64,000 nt of DNA from Streptomyces curacoi (GCF_001513975.1 NZ_KQ947988.1:580129-644128), one strand, 5' to 3'. Shown: positions 47,729 through 56,731, counted from the first letter of the stretch. Notes: generated by a model not told the origin, from the letters alone. Made by a program: numbers and translations.

Positions 47729-48559
47729 CTACTGGGCGAGATCCGCGAGACTCCCCGCGAAGAGCCTCTCGAGGACGACGGCGATGCCGTCGTCCTCGTT
47801 GGAGAGGGTGATCTCGTCGGCGACCGCCTTGAGTTCGGGATGGGCGTTGGCCATCGCGACACCGCGGGCGGCCCAGTCGAACATGGGGATGTCATTGGGC
47901 ATGTCACCGAAGGCGATGGTCTCGTGCGCGCCGAGACCGAGATGGTCGGCGGCGAGCGCGAGACCGGTCGCCTTGGTGATGCCGCATGGCTGGAGTTCGA
48001 CGGTGCCGGGCCCCGACATGGTGACCGTCGCGAGCGACTCCACCACAGCGCGCGCCGTCGCCGCCAACTCGTCGTCGGAGAGGGTGGGATGGCGCAGCAG
48101 CACCTTGCTGATCGGCTCGCACCACAGGTCGTCGCGGTGCTGGACGCGTACGGCGGGCAGGGTCGGGTGGGGCATCAAGTACCCGGGTTCGATGAGCGTG
48201 AGCCCGTCGACGCCGTCCTGGTCGACGGCCGCGTACACCTGCCCGACCTCGGCCTCGATCTTGCCGAGCGCGGTCTCCGCGAGCTCCCGGTCCAAGGTGA
48301 CGGACCACAGCAGCCGGTCCGCGCCGACGTCGTACAACTGCGCGCCCTGCCCGCACACCGCAAGCCCCCTGCTGCCCAGGGCGTCGAGGAGCGGCCGCAC
48401 TCTGGGCGCCGGCCGTCCCGTCACGACGAGGTGCTGGGCTCCGGCCGCCGCCACCTGCGCGAGCGCGTCGAGGGACCGGTCGGAGAGCGTGTCGTCGCCT
48501 CGGAGCAGCGTTCCGTCCAGGTCAGTGGCGATGAGTGAATATGCGATGGGTGCGGCCAT
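47729..48559 (-). CDS. Cof-type HAD-IIB phosphatase
   Basis: A 276-residue HAD hydrolase. Motif I is ATDLDGTLLRGD near the N-terminus, motif II is VVTGRP, motif III Lys is in GITKATGL, and motif IV is AFGDMPNDIPMF. The large C2B cap in the middle marks the Cof subfamily, which dephosphorylates sugar phosphates or flavin precursors. ATG 48559 lies six bases after TATTCT on the minus strand, so the transcript may be leaderless. It ends 6 bp from the convergent transglycosylase gene. Confidence 0.92.
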   Translation of the reverse strand: MAAPIAYSLIATDLDGTLLRGDDTLSDRSLDALAQVAAAGAQHLVVTGRPAPRVRPLLDALGSRGLAVCGQGAQLYDVGADRLLWSVTLDRELAETALGKIEAEVGQVYAAVDQDGVDGLTLIEPGYLMPHPTLPAVRVQHRDDLWCEPISKVLLRHPTLSDDELAATARAVVESLATVTMSGPGTVELQPCGITKATGLALAADHLGLGAHETIAFGDMPNDIPMFDWAARGVAMANAHPELKAVADEITLSNEDDGIAVVLERLFAGSLADLAQ

Positions 48560-48917
48560 GATCAGAGAATACGGACAGGACGCCTCATCGACTCGACGTG
48601 AACCGGACGGCTGCTGTGTTCACATGTGTTGACACCTGTTCCGGTTCCCGTTCAGTCCGCGTCCCCGCAACTTCCCTCGGGCTGTGGTGATTTCACCCCC
48701 ACGTGGTGCCCGCGCGAGCGCCGACAGCTCCTTCTCGTCGAAGTGGTCGGCGACTTCGTCCCCCAGGGCCGGCCGCCCTGTGCCGTCCAGGTGCGACGAC
48801 CTGCCCGTTCGCCGACTCGGCGACGCGGCCTCCGTACTGCCCAAGACCGGCGACTCACCCGTAACGTGTGGCCCGACCACATGGCATACGGAGCGTATGA
48901 GAGTGAGGCAGCACCCC
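48560..48917. other. Divergent intergenic region before fumarylacetoacetase
   Basis: No gene. It holds a TGTTCACATGTGTTGACA near-palindrome (48617-48634) with a TTGACA that could serve as a -35 element, and on the minus strand a TATTCT -10 candidate (48566-48571). Confidence 0.45.
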
Positions 48918-50141
48918 ATGCCCCCCTTCGATCTGCCCGAGGGCGACCCCTTCGGCACGCACAACCTTCCGTACGGCGTCTTCTCCCTCCCCGGCTCGGA
49001 CCCCGCACGCCGGGTCGGCGTCCGCCTCGGCGACCACGTCCTCGATGTGGGCAAGGCCGCCTACGCGCTCGGCTCGCCGTACGCCCCGCTGCTCGCCCAG
49101 GGCTCCCTGAACCCGCTGCTCGCCGCGGGCCGCACCGCCTGGTCGGACGTACGGCGCGCCCTGACGGCGTGGGTGACGGTGCCGGCGCACCAGGAGGCCG
49201 TCGCGGACCTCTTCCATCCGCTGTCCGCAGTGACCCTGCACCTCCCCTTCGAGGTCGCGGACTACGTCGACTTCTACGCCTCCGAGAACCACGCCCGGAA
49301 CGTCGGCCAGATCTTCCGCCCCGACGCGGCGGACTCCCTGACCCCCAACTGGAAGCATCTGCCGATCGGTTACCACGGCCGCTCGGGCACGGTGGTCGTG
49401 TCCGGCACGGACGTCGTACGTCCGTCCGGGCAGCGCAAGGCCCCCGCTGATCCGGCGCCGGTCTTCGGCCCGTCGGTCCGCCTGGACATCGAGGCAGAGG
49501 TCGGCTTCGTGGTCGGCGTACCGTCGCGGATGGGCGAGCCGGTGGCACTGGGCGACTTCCGGGAGCACGTCTTCGGGCTGTGCCTGCTGAACGACTGGTC
49601 GGCACGCGACATCCAGGCCTGGGAGTACGTCCCCCTCGGCCCCTTCCTCGGCAAGTCCTTCGCCACGTCGGTGTCGGCGTGGATCACCCCGCTGGACGCC
49701 CTGGACGAGGCCCGGGTGGCACCGCCGGAGCGCACGCACCCGCTGCTGCCGTATCTGGACGACTCCGGCTCCGGAACGGAACCCGGCGGCTACGACCTGC
49801 GGATCTCCGTGGCCATCAACGGCCACGTGGTCTCCGAGCCCCCCTTCTCGACCATGTACTGGACCGCCGCCCAGCAACTCGCCCACATGACCGTGAACGG
49901 CGCCTCGCTCCGCACCGGCGACCTGTACGGCTCGGGCACGGTGAGCGGCCCGACGGAACGGGAGCGCGGCTCGCTGCTGGAGCTGACGTGGAACGGCCGG
50001 GACCCTCTCGAACTCCCGGACGGCAAGCGGACCTTCCTGGAGGACGGCGACGTGGTGACGCTGTCCGCCTGGGCTCCGGGGCCCGGCGGGGTCCGGGTGG
50101 GGCTGGGGGAGGTCACCGGGCGGGTTGTATCAAGCAGTTGA
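48918..50141 (+). CDS. Fumarylacetoacetase
   Basis: A 407-residue enzyme of the last step of tyrosine/homogentisate breakdown, splitting fumarylacetoacetate to fumarate and acetoacetate. The metal and catalytic residues are visible: Asp in DYVDFYASENHARNVG, Glu pair in RLDIEAEVGFVVG, Asp in LLNDWSARDIQAWEY and the PLGPFLGKSF loop. ATG 48918 follows GTGAGG by about 10 nt; ATG 48897 seven codons earlier is possible. No other homogentisate-pathway gene is adjacent. Its stop overlaps the start of the next operon's promoter. Confidence 0.93.
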   Translation: MPPFDLPEGDPFGTHNLPYGVFSLPGSDPARRVGVRLGDHVLDVGKAAYALGSPYAPLLAQGSLNPLLAAGRTAWSDVRRALTAWVTVPAHQEAVADLFHPLSAVTLHLPFEVADYVDFYASENHARNVGQIFRPDAADSLTPNWKHLPIGYHGRSGTVVVSGTDVVRPSGQRKAPADPAPVFGPSVRLDIEAEVGFVVGVPSRMGEPVALGDFREHVFGLCLLNDWSARDIQAWEYVPLGPFLGKSFATSVSAWITPLDALDEARVAPPERTHPLLPYLDDSGSGTEPGGYDLRISVAINGHVVSEPPFSTMYWTAAQQLAHMTVNGASLRTGDLYGSGTVSGPTERERGSLLELTWNGRDPLELPDGKRTFLEDGDVVTLSAWAPGPGGVRVGLGEVTGRVVSSS

Positions 50142-50199
50142 CACAAGCCCCCGGGAGGCCGCATCTTGTACTCACCGCTTGATACAAGCGGTGAGTACA
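50125..50199 (+). promoter_or_regulatory. Promoter with operator palindrome for the membrane protein/GntR operon
   Basis: TTGACA (50138-50143) is followed after 18 bp by CATCTT (50162-50167), a promoter candidate. A perfect 15-bp inverted repeat with a 3-nt centre covers 50167-50199 (arms TGTACTCACCGCTTG and its complement) right over the start point. The inner CTTGATACAA recurs inverted at 50125-50134, flanking the -35. This fits autoregulation by the GntR protein encoded second in the operon. Confidence 0.6.
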
Positions 50200-50288
50200 G
50201 GTCTATGTACATGTGTACGCACACGTCTGCGTACACGTCGACGGCCAAGTCGGCGTACGGGTCATCTCCACGGGGGTCTGTGTCTGTC

Positions 50289-51110
50289 ATGCTCGAACTC
50301 GGCTCACGAACATCCGCCTCGGCGTCCGCGCCGGCGTCCGCGTCGGCGCCGGCATCCCGCGCACCCGTCGACCGCTATGCCCGCTGGACAGGCCTGGCCG
50401 TCGGGGCGCTGGCCTCCCGCTGGCTGCTGCCCATGAACAACGGCGAGGGCACTCTCTACGCCATCGTCGTGTTCGGCCTGTGCGCGGTGGCCGGAGTGCT
50501 GCTCGGCGACATCCTGACCGCGCCGCGCCGGGGCGCGGTACGCACTGCGGCACTCACTCCTCGCCGGGTCCGCGACTATGTACCGCCCCGCATGACCGCC
50601 CTGCTGCTCGCCCTCGCGACCGCACTGGTCGTCCTGCTGACGGCGGCGGCCACGGTGGCGTCACCGGACGACCTGGGCCGGGCGGGGCGCGCGCTCACGC
50701 TGACATGCCGGGGCGTGACCGAGTCGGCCGGCCCCTGGCCCGGCCTCTACTACGGCCTTCCCATCCTGGCCTCCCTCGCCCTCGCCACGGCCGCCTGCGG
50801 CTGGTCCCTGCGGCGCATCGCGACCCGCCCCGGCGACGAACAGTCCCGTCGGGACCGGGCGTTGGCGATCGTCGCCGCCTGGGGTCTGGTGGTCTCGTCG
50901 TCCCTGTTCGGCGTGGCCTCGATGGTGTCGGGTGCGCTGATGAGCACGACGTGCGACGGCGCGCTGGGAGTCGCGGGGAACTGGACGGTGTGGCCACTGG
51001 GGCTGATCGCCCTGCTCACAGCGCCGTGGTGCCTGTTCACGATCATCTCGCCGCGGGCGACGGCCTGGCGGGGCCGTCGGGCCGGCACCGGTGGGACCGA
51101 CCGCCGATGA
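50289..51110 (+). CDS. Hypothetical multi-pass membrane protein
   Basis: A 273-residue protein with a short Ala/Ser-rich start and about six hydrophobic segments: WTGLAVGALASRWLLP, LYAIVVFGLCAVAGVLLGDIL, MTALLLALATALVVLLTAAATVA, LPILASLALATAACGW, AIVAAWGLVVSSSLFGVASMV and WTVWPLGLIALLTAPW. No family is recognised. ATG 50289 is the first start near the hydrophobic part. It overlaps the GntR gene in ATGA; such pairs, membrane protein plus YtrA-type GntR regulator, are common in actinobacteria. Confidence 0.75.
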   Translation: MLELGSRTSASASAPASASAPASRAPVDRYARWTGLAVGALASRWLLPMNNGEGTLYAIVVFGLCAVAGVLLGDILTAPRRGAVRTAALTPRRVRDYVPPRMTALLLALATALVVLLTAAATVASPDDLGRAGRALTLTCRGVTESAGPWPGLYYGLPILASLALATAACGWSLRRIATRPGDEQSRRDRALAIVAAWGLVVSSSLFGVASMVSGALMSTTCDGALGVAGNWTVWPLGLIALLTAPWCLFTIISPRATAWRGRRAGTGGTDRR

Positions 51111-51484
51111 GCGGGGCCGGCCTGCGCGTCGACACGACCAGCCCGGTCCCGCCGTACGAACAGATCCGCTCCCAGCTCTCCGCCCTGATCTCCACCGGCC
51201 GCCTCGCGGAGGGCGAACGTCTGCCGACCGTACGGCAGTTGGCCGCCGACCTGGGGCTGGCCACGGGAACGGTGGCACGGGCCTACCGCGAACTGGAGGC
51301 AGCGTCCCTGATCCGCACGCGGCGAGGCGCGGGCACCCGCGTCGCCCCGCTCCCCGCGGGCGCCCACCGACCGGATCAGGCCGAACTGGTGGCACTGGCC
51401 CGGCGGTTCGCCGCGGAGGCCCGTGCGCTGGGAGCGGACGACACTGAGGTGGAGGCGGCGGTCCGGGCGGCGCTGCGAGGGTAG
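51107..51484 (+). CDS. GntR-family regulator, YtrA-like
   Basis: A 125-residue regulator. The winged helix-turn-helix covers residues 10-78 (PPYEQIRSQLSALISTGRL, LPTVRQLAADLGLATGTVARAYREL), followed by a short helical dimerisation tail rather than a ligand domain, which marks the YtrA subfamily. The start ATG overlaps the stop of the membrane protein gene by 4 nt. It probably binds the palindrome at 50167-50199 and represses its own operon. Confidence 0.92.
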   Translation: MSGAGLRVDTTSPVPPYEQIRSQLSALISTGRLAEGERLPTVRQLAADLGLATGTVARAYRELEAASLIRTRRGAGTRVAPLPAGAHRPDQAELVALARRFAAEARALGADDTEVEAAVRAALRG

Positions 51485-51730
51485 GCGGGGTGGCGGTACG
51501 GACGCTGCGGGACAGGGAGGGCCGGGGGCCGGGGGGAGCCGGATGATGTCCGTGTCGGCGTAGGCATGGCGCCCGGAGACGAGTTCGGCGGCTCTTTCCC
51601 GCTGACTCCGGCGACCGCCACCGTCATACTGGCTGGCGGCGGGTGACGTGTTCATCGCCCACCGCCCCGCACAGCACTGCACAGCACAGCCGCCCCCGCA
51701 CCCTCCAGCCCAGGATACGGAGCCACTGGC

Positions 51731-52669
51731 ATGACCGCCTGCCTGCTCCTGTTGAGCATCGTCGCCCTGACGGCCGCCGTGCCCGTTCCGCGTGCGCTGA
51801 CCCGGGCCGCGTGGCCCGAGCGGGAACCCGTGGTCGCGCTGTGGGTGTGGCAGTGCCTGGTCGCGACCGTCCTGCTGTGCTGTCTGACGGCCCTGTCGCT
51901 GGGCGCCGCCGCCGTCTTCGGCACCGTACGCGCGCAGCTCTTCGCCCCCGCTCCGCCGGCGGTGACCGCGGCGTACGACCTCTCGTCCGCCCCGCCCTGG
52001 GCGACCGCCCTGACCCTGCTCCTGGCCTGCGGTGCCGCCTGGACGACCGCGATGCTGGCCCGCGAACTCGCCGAGGCGCGCCGACGCCGCCGTCAGGCCC
52101 GGGCCCACCTGCGCGAACGTGCCCCCGACCTGCCGGCCGGCCTGCCCGCAGCGCGCGGTCCGCTGCTGGTCCTGGAGGACGAGTACCCGGACGCCTGGTG
52201 GATGCCCGGCAACCCGTCCCAGCTGATCGTCACCACCGGCGCCCTGCACCGGCTGACCGGCCACCAGCTCGACGCCGTCCTCACCCACGAACGCGGCCAC
52301 GCCCGCGCCCGCCACGACTGGCTCCTCCACCTCTCGACCGCCCTCGCCACCGGCTTCCCCCGCATCCCGCTGTTCGCCCACTTCTGCGACCAGACCCACC
52401 GCCTGGTGGAACTCGCCGCCGACGACACCGCCTCCCGTCGCTGCGGCCACCTGACCACGGCCCTGGCCCTGATCGAGCTGAACCAGCACCGAGGCGTCCT
52501 GTCCTGCGCCTCCAGCCACCGCCTCCTCGGCGAACGGGTCGACCGCCTCCTCCAGCCCCCACCCCGCCTGGGCCGCAGACACCGGGCCCTCACGACGGCG
52601 GCGGCAGCGCTGGTGCCCCTGCTGCCCCTACTGATCGCGTTCGCACCGGGCTTGACGGCGTTGGGCTGA
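51731..52669 (+). CDS. M56-family (BlaR1/MecR1-like) membrane zinc metallopeptidase
   Basis: A 312-residue protein with three N-terminal hydrophobic segments (residues 1-20, 37-62, 88-108) and one at the C-terminus. The zinc site is HERGHARARHDW near residue 187, with Glu of VELAADDTAS as third ligand. It lacks a penicillin-sensor domain. In many actinobacteria such genes are paired with a BlaI/CopY repressor; none is present here, the nearest regulator being the GntR gene 250 bp upstream. Target unknown. Confidence 0.88.
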   Translation: MTACLLLLSIVALTAAVPVPRALTRAAWPEREPVVALWVWQCLVATVLLCCLTALSLGAAAVFGTVRAQLFAPAPPAVTAAYDLSSAPPWATALTLLLACGAAWTTAMLARELAEARRRRRQARAHLRERAPDLPAGLPAARGPLLVLEDEYPDAWWMPGNPSQLIVTTGALHRLTGHQLDAVLTHERGHARARHDWLLHLSTALATGFPRIPLFAHFCDQTHRLVELAADDTASRRCGHLTTALALIELNQHRGVLSCASSHRLLGERVDRLLQPPPRLGRRHRALTTAAAALVPLLPLLIAFAPGLTALG

Positions 52670-52721
52670 AGGCGGTGGGGCCCTGCTTCACCCCAGTTCG
52701 CTCATACGGCCGGCCGGACTG

Positions 52722-53609
52722 TCACGGGGCGTCGAAGTGCGTGCGTTCGCGTACGGCGGGATAGCCCGCCTTGGCGAAGTGCGCGGCCATGGGTGCGTTG
52801 GCCTGGTCCGTGGCGGCGGCGATGAACTCGGCGCCCCGCTCCACGAGGAAGTGCGTGCACTCGGCGAGGAGGTCGTGGGCATAGCCGTGGCCCCGGTGTT
52901 CGGGCAGGACGCCGATGAAGCCGATGCACGGCCCCTGCGGGTTGTGCGCCGGGATGTGGATGCCCGCCAGTTCTCCTTCCCGGGTGCGGGCCACCTGCCA
53001 CCACTCGCGGGGCGAGGGGCACCAGTTGAAGAAGTCGACTGCCTCCTGGGCGGCCTGGTCGAGCCCGCCCACCGCGATGGCCTTGCGGGCATGGGCGTCG
53101 AGAGTGACGGAGTGGATGCGGCGCAGGGCGTCGAGGAAGACCTTGTCGTCGGGTTCGGGGGCGAACTCCAGACGGCCGGGGCGGGCGGGCAGCGTGCACT
53201 GCGGTGTCCAACGGTAGACGATCCGCTCGACAAAGAGGGTGAAGCCGGCCGCACGGGCGGCGGCGTAGCGGGCTTCGGCGGCCGCGCGCTGGACGGGGTC
53301 GTCGCGCCAGCCGGCGGGCGGGTTGATCTCCAGCCCGACCCGCCACGGGGCGGTGCGCAGCAGTTCGGCGCCGGCCGCCTCCTCGCCGTCGGCGACGTCG
53401 AACCACTCGGCGAGAAGCGGCTCGCTGTCGTCGGGGCCACCCCACCATGCGGCCCGGGCGACCACACGGCCGTCGCGCAGGGCGACCCGCTTCCAGTCGG
53501 GCCGGTAGCGGACCTGCCGGTGCGTCTCCCCGGCGCGCAGGGGGTCGGGCAGGGTGTCGAAGAGATGGGCGTCACGCTCGTCGAGCGCACGGATGACCAG
53601 ATCGGTCAT
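52722..53609 (-). CDS. GNAT-family N-acetyltransferase
   Basis: A 295-residue protein. The acetyl-CoA-binding motif lies in the second half, CIGFIGVLPEHRGHGYAHDLLAE near residue 225, followed by TDQANAPMAAHFAKAGY. The N-terminal part is a second, divergent GNAT-like half. ATG 53609 has GGAGGA 5 nt upstream. A strong promoter and an 18-codon leader ORF lie upstream (53659-53784). The substrate is unknown. Confidence 0.88.
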   Translation of the reverse strand: MTDLVIRALDERDAHLFDTLPDPLRAGETHRQVRYRPDWKRVALRDGRVVARAAWWGGPDDSEPLLAEWFDVADGEEAAGAELLRTAPWRVGLEINPPAGWRDDPVQRAAAEARYAAARAAGFTLFVERIVYRWTPQCTLPARPGRLEFAPEPDDKVFLDALRRIHSVTLDAHARKAIAVGGLDQAAQEAVDFFNWCPSPREWWQVARTREGELAGIHIPAHNPQGPCIGFIGVLPEHRGHGYAHDLLAECTHFLVERGAEFIAAATDQANAPMAAHFAKAGYPAVRERTHFDAP

Positions 53610-53658
53610 GGATTCCTCCGGGATACGAACGGTGGTGACGCTCCCGGGCGAACAGGAA

Positions 53659-53715
53659 TCAGACGAGGCACGCCGGGTCAACGGAGTGGGAGCGCGGGAA
53701 CGGTGTGGTGCGCAT
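53659..53715 (-). CDS. Probable 18-residue leader peptide upstream of the GNAT gene
   Basis: ATG 53715 is preceded by a perfect AAGGAGG at 9 nt and reads MRTTPFPRSHSVDPACLV before a TGA at 53659, 49 bp from the GNAT start. Its layout (MR start, Arg/His/Asp middle, a Cys near the end) resembles the putative leader peptides that precede many actinobacterial genes. It may couple ribosome stalling or cysteine supply to downstream expression. Too short to be sure from one sequence. Confidence 0.45.
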   Translation of the reverse strand: MRTTPFPRSHSVDPACLV

Positions 53716-53755
53716 GGCGCTCGCCTCCTTCCGTCGATCTTGGGCGTGCGGCGCA

Positions 53756-53784
53756 ACGCTAGGGGGCCACCCGCGCGCTGTCCA
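53756..53784 (-). promoter_or_regulatory. Promoter of the leader peptide/GNAT unit
   Basis: Minus strand TGGACA (53779-53784), a 17-bp spacer, then TAGCGT (53756-53761). The spacing is ideal and both boxes fit the Streptomyces housekeeping pattern. Confidence 0.6.
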
Positions 53785-53799
53785 CCGGCTTTCCCGTCC

Positions 53800-55854
53800 C
53801 TAGGCCCACTCGTCCGGCGCCGGCTCCTCGTCCGTCTCCGGCCAGTCATCCCTCTCCGGCCAGCCGTCCGTCCCTGGGCCTGATCCTGCCCCCTCGGGCT
53901 CGGAGACGGCCGCCGTCGACTCCGATTCAGCGCCGGGCGCCTCGCGCAACGAGCCCAACACCTGCAACACCCCCGCCCCGTACGTCGCCAGTTTCTTCTC
54001 CCCCACTCCGCCGACGCCCCCGAGCTCCCGCACCGACTCGGGCCACACCGTCACGATCTCCCGCAACGTCGCGTCATGGAAGATCACATAGGCCGGGACA
54101 CCCTGCTCCCGAGCCTGCTCGGCACGCCAGGCCCGCAGCGCCTCGAAGGCCGGCACCAGCTCCTCCGGCAACTCGGCCACCGCGGCCTTGGCCTTGCGCT
54201 CCCCGCGCGCGGAACCCGCCGCACCCGACCCCGACGCCGACCGTGAGGTCACCGGCTTCTTCGGCTCCTTGCGCAGCGGCACCTCCCGCTCCCGCCGCAG
54301 CACCGAGCCACTGGCCTCCGTCAGCACGAGCGTCCCGTACTCCCCCTCGACGGCGAGCAGCCCCTGCGCGAGCAACTGCCGGATGACGCCGCGCCATTCG
54401 CCCTCGCTCAGCTCCTCGCCGATGCCGAACACGGACAACTGGTCGTGATCGAACTGGATCACCTTGCCGGTGCGCCGCCCCAGCAGAATGTCGACGATCT
54501 GCACCGCCCCGAACTTCTGCCCGCGCTCCCGCTGCAGCCGCACCACGGTCGACAGCACCTTCTGCGCCGCGACCGTGCCGTCCCAGGTCTCCGGCGGCGT
54601 CAGGCAGGTGTCGCAGTTGCCGCAGCCCACCGGATCGGGGTCCTGGCCGAAGTAGGCGAGCAGCTGACCGCGTCGGCACTGCGCCGTCTCGCACAGCGCC
54701 AGCATCGCGTCCAGATGCGCGGCCGCCCGGCGCCGGAACGCCTCGTCGCCCTCGCCCGACTGGATCAGCTTGCGCTGCTGTATGACGTCGTTGAGGCCGT
54801 AGGCCATCCAGGCCGTGGACGGCAGTCCGTCGCGGCCGGCTCGGCCCGTCTCCTGGTAGTAGCCCTCGACCGACTTGGGCAGGTCGAGGTGGGCGACGAA
54901 CCGCACGTCGGGCTTGTCGATACCCATCCCGAAGGCGATGGTCGCCACGACGACCAGGCCGTCCTCCCGCAGGAACCGGGACTGGTGCGCCGCGCGCGTG
55001 CCCGCGTCCAGGCCCGCGTGGTAGGGCACCGCCTCGATGCCGTTCCGGCTCAGGAACTCGGCCGTCGCCTCCACCGACTTGCGCGAGAGGCAGTAGACGA
55101 TGCCCGCGTCGCCCGCGTGCTCCTCTCGCAGAAAGCTCAGCAGCTGCTTCTTCGGGTCCGCCTTCGGAACGATCCGGTACTGGATGTTGGGCCGGTCGAA
55201 GCTCGCCACGAAGTGCCGGGCCGTCGGCATGTTCAGCCGCTGGGTGATCTCCTGGTGCGTGGCGCGGGTGGCCGTCGCCGTCAGCGCGATCCGCGGCACG
55301 TCCGGCCAGCGCTCGCCCAGCAGCGACAGGGCCAGATAGTCGGGCCGGAAGTCGTGGCCCCACTGGGACACGCAGTGCGCCTCGTCGATCGCGAAGACGG
55401 CGATCTTGCCTCGCGAGAGCAGGTCCAGCGTCGAGTCGAGTCGCAGCCGCTCCGGCGCCAGGTAGAGCAGGTCCAGCTCGCCCGCGAGGAACTCGGCCTC
55501 CACCACCCGGCGCTCGTCGAAGTCCTGCGTGGAGTTCATGAACCCGGCGCGCACACCGAGCGCCCGCAGCGCGTCCACCTGGTCCTGCATGAGGGCGATG
55601 AGCGGCGAGACGACGATGCCGGTACCCGGTCTGACCAGGGACGGAATCTGGTAGCACAGGGACTTCCCGCCACCGGTGGGCATGAGCACGACGGCATCGC
55701 CGCCCGCCACCACATGCTCGATGACGGCTTCCTGCTCCCCGCGGAAGGCCCCGTACCCGAAGACCCGGTGCAGCGCGGCCAGCGCCTCGCTGTCGGCCGC
55801 CCCGGCCGACTCGGTCACCCTTGGCATCTCGCTGATCCCGCCTGTCGCACCCAT
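53800..55854 (-). CDS. recQ: ATP-dependent DNA helicase RecQ
   Basis: A 684-residue helicase. Walker A is MPTGGGKSLCYQ near residue 58, the DEAH box is AIDEAHCVSQWGHDFRPDY, and motif VI is GYYQETGRAGRDG. The RQC zinc site includes CRRGQLLAYF and CGNCDTC. After an Arg/Lys/Ala-rich linker comes an HRDC domain (about residues 560-640). A Glu/Asp-rich tail ends the protein. It unwinds DNA in recombination and fork repair. ATG 55854 is preferred over the longer frame to 55959. A DnaA-box match lies 72 bp upstream. Confidence 0.95.
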   Translation of the reverse strand: MGATGGISEMPRVTESAGAADSEALAALHRVFGYGAFRGEQEAVIEHVVAGGDAVVLMPTGGGKSLCYQIPSLVRPGTGIVVSPLIALMQDQVDALRALGVRAGFMNSTQDFDERRVVEAEFLAGELDLLYLAPERLRLDSTLDLLSRGKIAVFAIDEAHCVSQWGHDFRPDYLALSLLGERWPDVPRIALTATATRATHQEITQRLNMPTARHFVASFDRPNIQYRIVPKADPKKQLLSFLREEHAGDAGIVYCLSRKSVEATAEFLSRNGIEAVPYHAGLDAGTRAAHQSRFLREDGLVVVATIAFGMGIDKPDVRFVAHLDLPKSVEGYYQETGRAGRDGLPSTAWMAYGLNDVIQQRKLIQSGEGDEAFRRRAAAHLDAMLALCETAQCRRGQLLAYFGQDPDPVGCGNCDTCLTPPETWDGTVAAQKVLSTVVRLQRERGQKFGAVQIVDILLGRRTGKVIQFDHDQLSVFGIGEELSEGEWRGVIRQLLAQGLLAVEGEYGTLVLTEASGSVLRREREVPLRKEPKKPVTSRSASGSGAAGSARGERKAKAAVAELPEELVPAFEALRAWRAEQAREQGVPAYVIFHDATLREIVTVWPESVRELGGVGGVGEKKLATYGAGVLQVLGSLREAPGAESESTAAVSEPEGAGSGPGTDGWPERDDWPETDEEPAPDEWA

Positions 55855-55925
55855 CGCCGTGTCCCCCGTACGTCGTCCCTCGACCACTGCCTCCACGATA
55901 GGGGCCGCGACCGACAGTCCCGGAG

Positions 55926-55934
55926 TTATCCACA
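55926..55934 (+). promoter_or_regulatory. DnaA-box match TTATCCACA upstream of recQ
   Basis: Exact consensus match in the recQ upstream region. A single copy, so binding by DnaA is only a possibility. Confidence 0.4.
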
Positions 55935-56054
55935 GGCCGCTCCGCGAACCCTGCGTCAAGGACGCGACCGTCGTTCACACGTTCGCGGCAGACCTGCCCG
56001 TTTCCGGCGGATAGTCTGAGTGGACCGGCGAGACTCCGTCCCATGGGAGCACTG

Positions 56055-56657
56055 ATGAGCGTCGCACCGAAGGCGTCCACGCCCGCTTGGCCGACCCCGC
56101 CGGAAGGCGGCTGGACCGCCGACGACCTGGACCGCCTCCCGAATCTACCTCCGCACACGGAACTGATCGACGGGAGCCTGGTCTTCGTGAGTCCGCAGAC
56201 CCTTTTTCACGAGCGCGCGGTTGATTTCTTCAAGTGGCAGCTCCAGTCCCTGGCCCCGGCGGAGTTCGAGGTCATCCGCGAGTTCACCATCGACATCGAC
56301 CGGCAGAACCGGCCGGAGCCGGACGTGATCGTCGTGAGCGGGGACGTCGTGGAGGACTCGGAGCAGACGCGGTTCCCGGCGGAGGCGGTCCTCCTGGCCA
56401 TCGAAGTCGTCTCGGCCGACTCCGTGTCCCGGGACCGCGAGACCAAACCGCTGAAGTACGCCCGCGCGAAGATCCCCCACTACTGGAGGGTCGAGAACGA
56501 GAAGGGCCGCGCGGCGGTGCACGCCTTTGAGCTGGAGCCCACCACCCGCGCGTACGCGAGCGTGGGCATCTTCCGTGAGCGAATGAAGCTGGACGCTCCC
56601 TTTCCGATCGACCTGGACCTCACTCAGATCAAGACGCGCCGCGACAAGGACCAGTAG
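56055..56657 (+). CDS. Uma2-family PD-(D/E)XK nuclease-like protein
   Basis: A 200-residue protein of the Uma2/DUF820 restriction-endonuclease-like family. The active-site pattern is PEPDVIVVSGD, then LLAIEVVSADSVSRDRETKPLKYARAKIPHYW, giving Asp, Glu-x-Val and Lys. These genes are abundant in Streptomyces and cyanobacteria; their biological substrates are unknown. ATG 56055 is preferred because GGGAG lies 6 nt upstream; ATG 56043 is also in frame. It converges on nuoN with a terminator between. Confidence 0.9.
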   Translation: MSVAPKASTPAWPTPPEGGWTADDLDRLPNLPPHTELIDGSLVFVSPQTLFHERAVDFFKWQLQSLAPAEFEVIREFTIDIDRQNRPEPDVIVVSGDVVEDSEQTRFPAEAVLLAIEVVSADSVSRDRETKPLKYARAKIPHYWRVENEKGRAAVHAFELEPTTRAYASVGIFRERMKLDAPFPIDLDLTQIKTRRDKDQ

Positions 56658-56674
56658 CCGCCCCGGCACGTCAC

Positions 56675-56710
56675 AGCGGCCCGGCTCCCTCGGAGGGAAA
56701 CCGGGCCGCT
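56675..56710 (+). terminator. Bidirectional terminator between the Uma2 gene and nuoN
   Basis: AGCGGCCCGG (56675-56684) and CCGGGCCGCT (56701-56710) form a perfect 10-bp stem; a smaller CCCTC/GAGGG stem sits in the loop. It separates convergent genes and ends the main nuo operon. Confidence 0.75.
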
Positions 56711-56731
56711 GCCGTACAGCCGGGCACCGCG

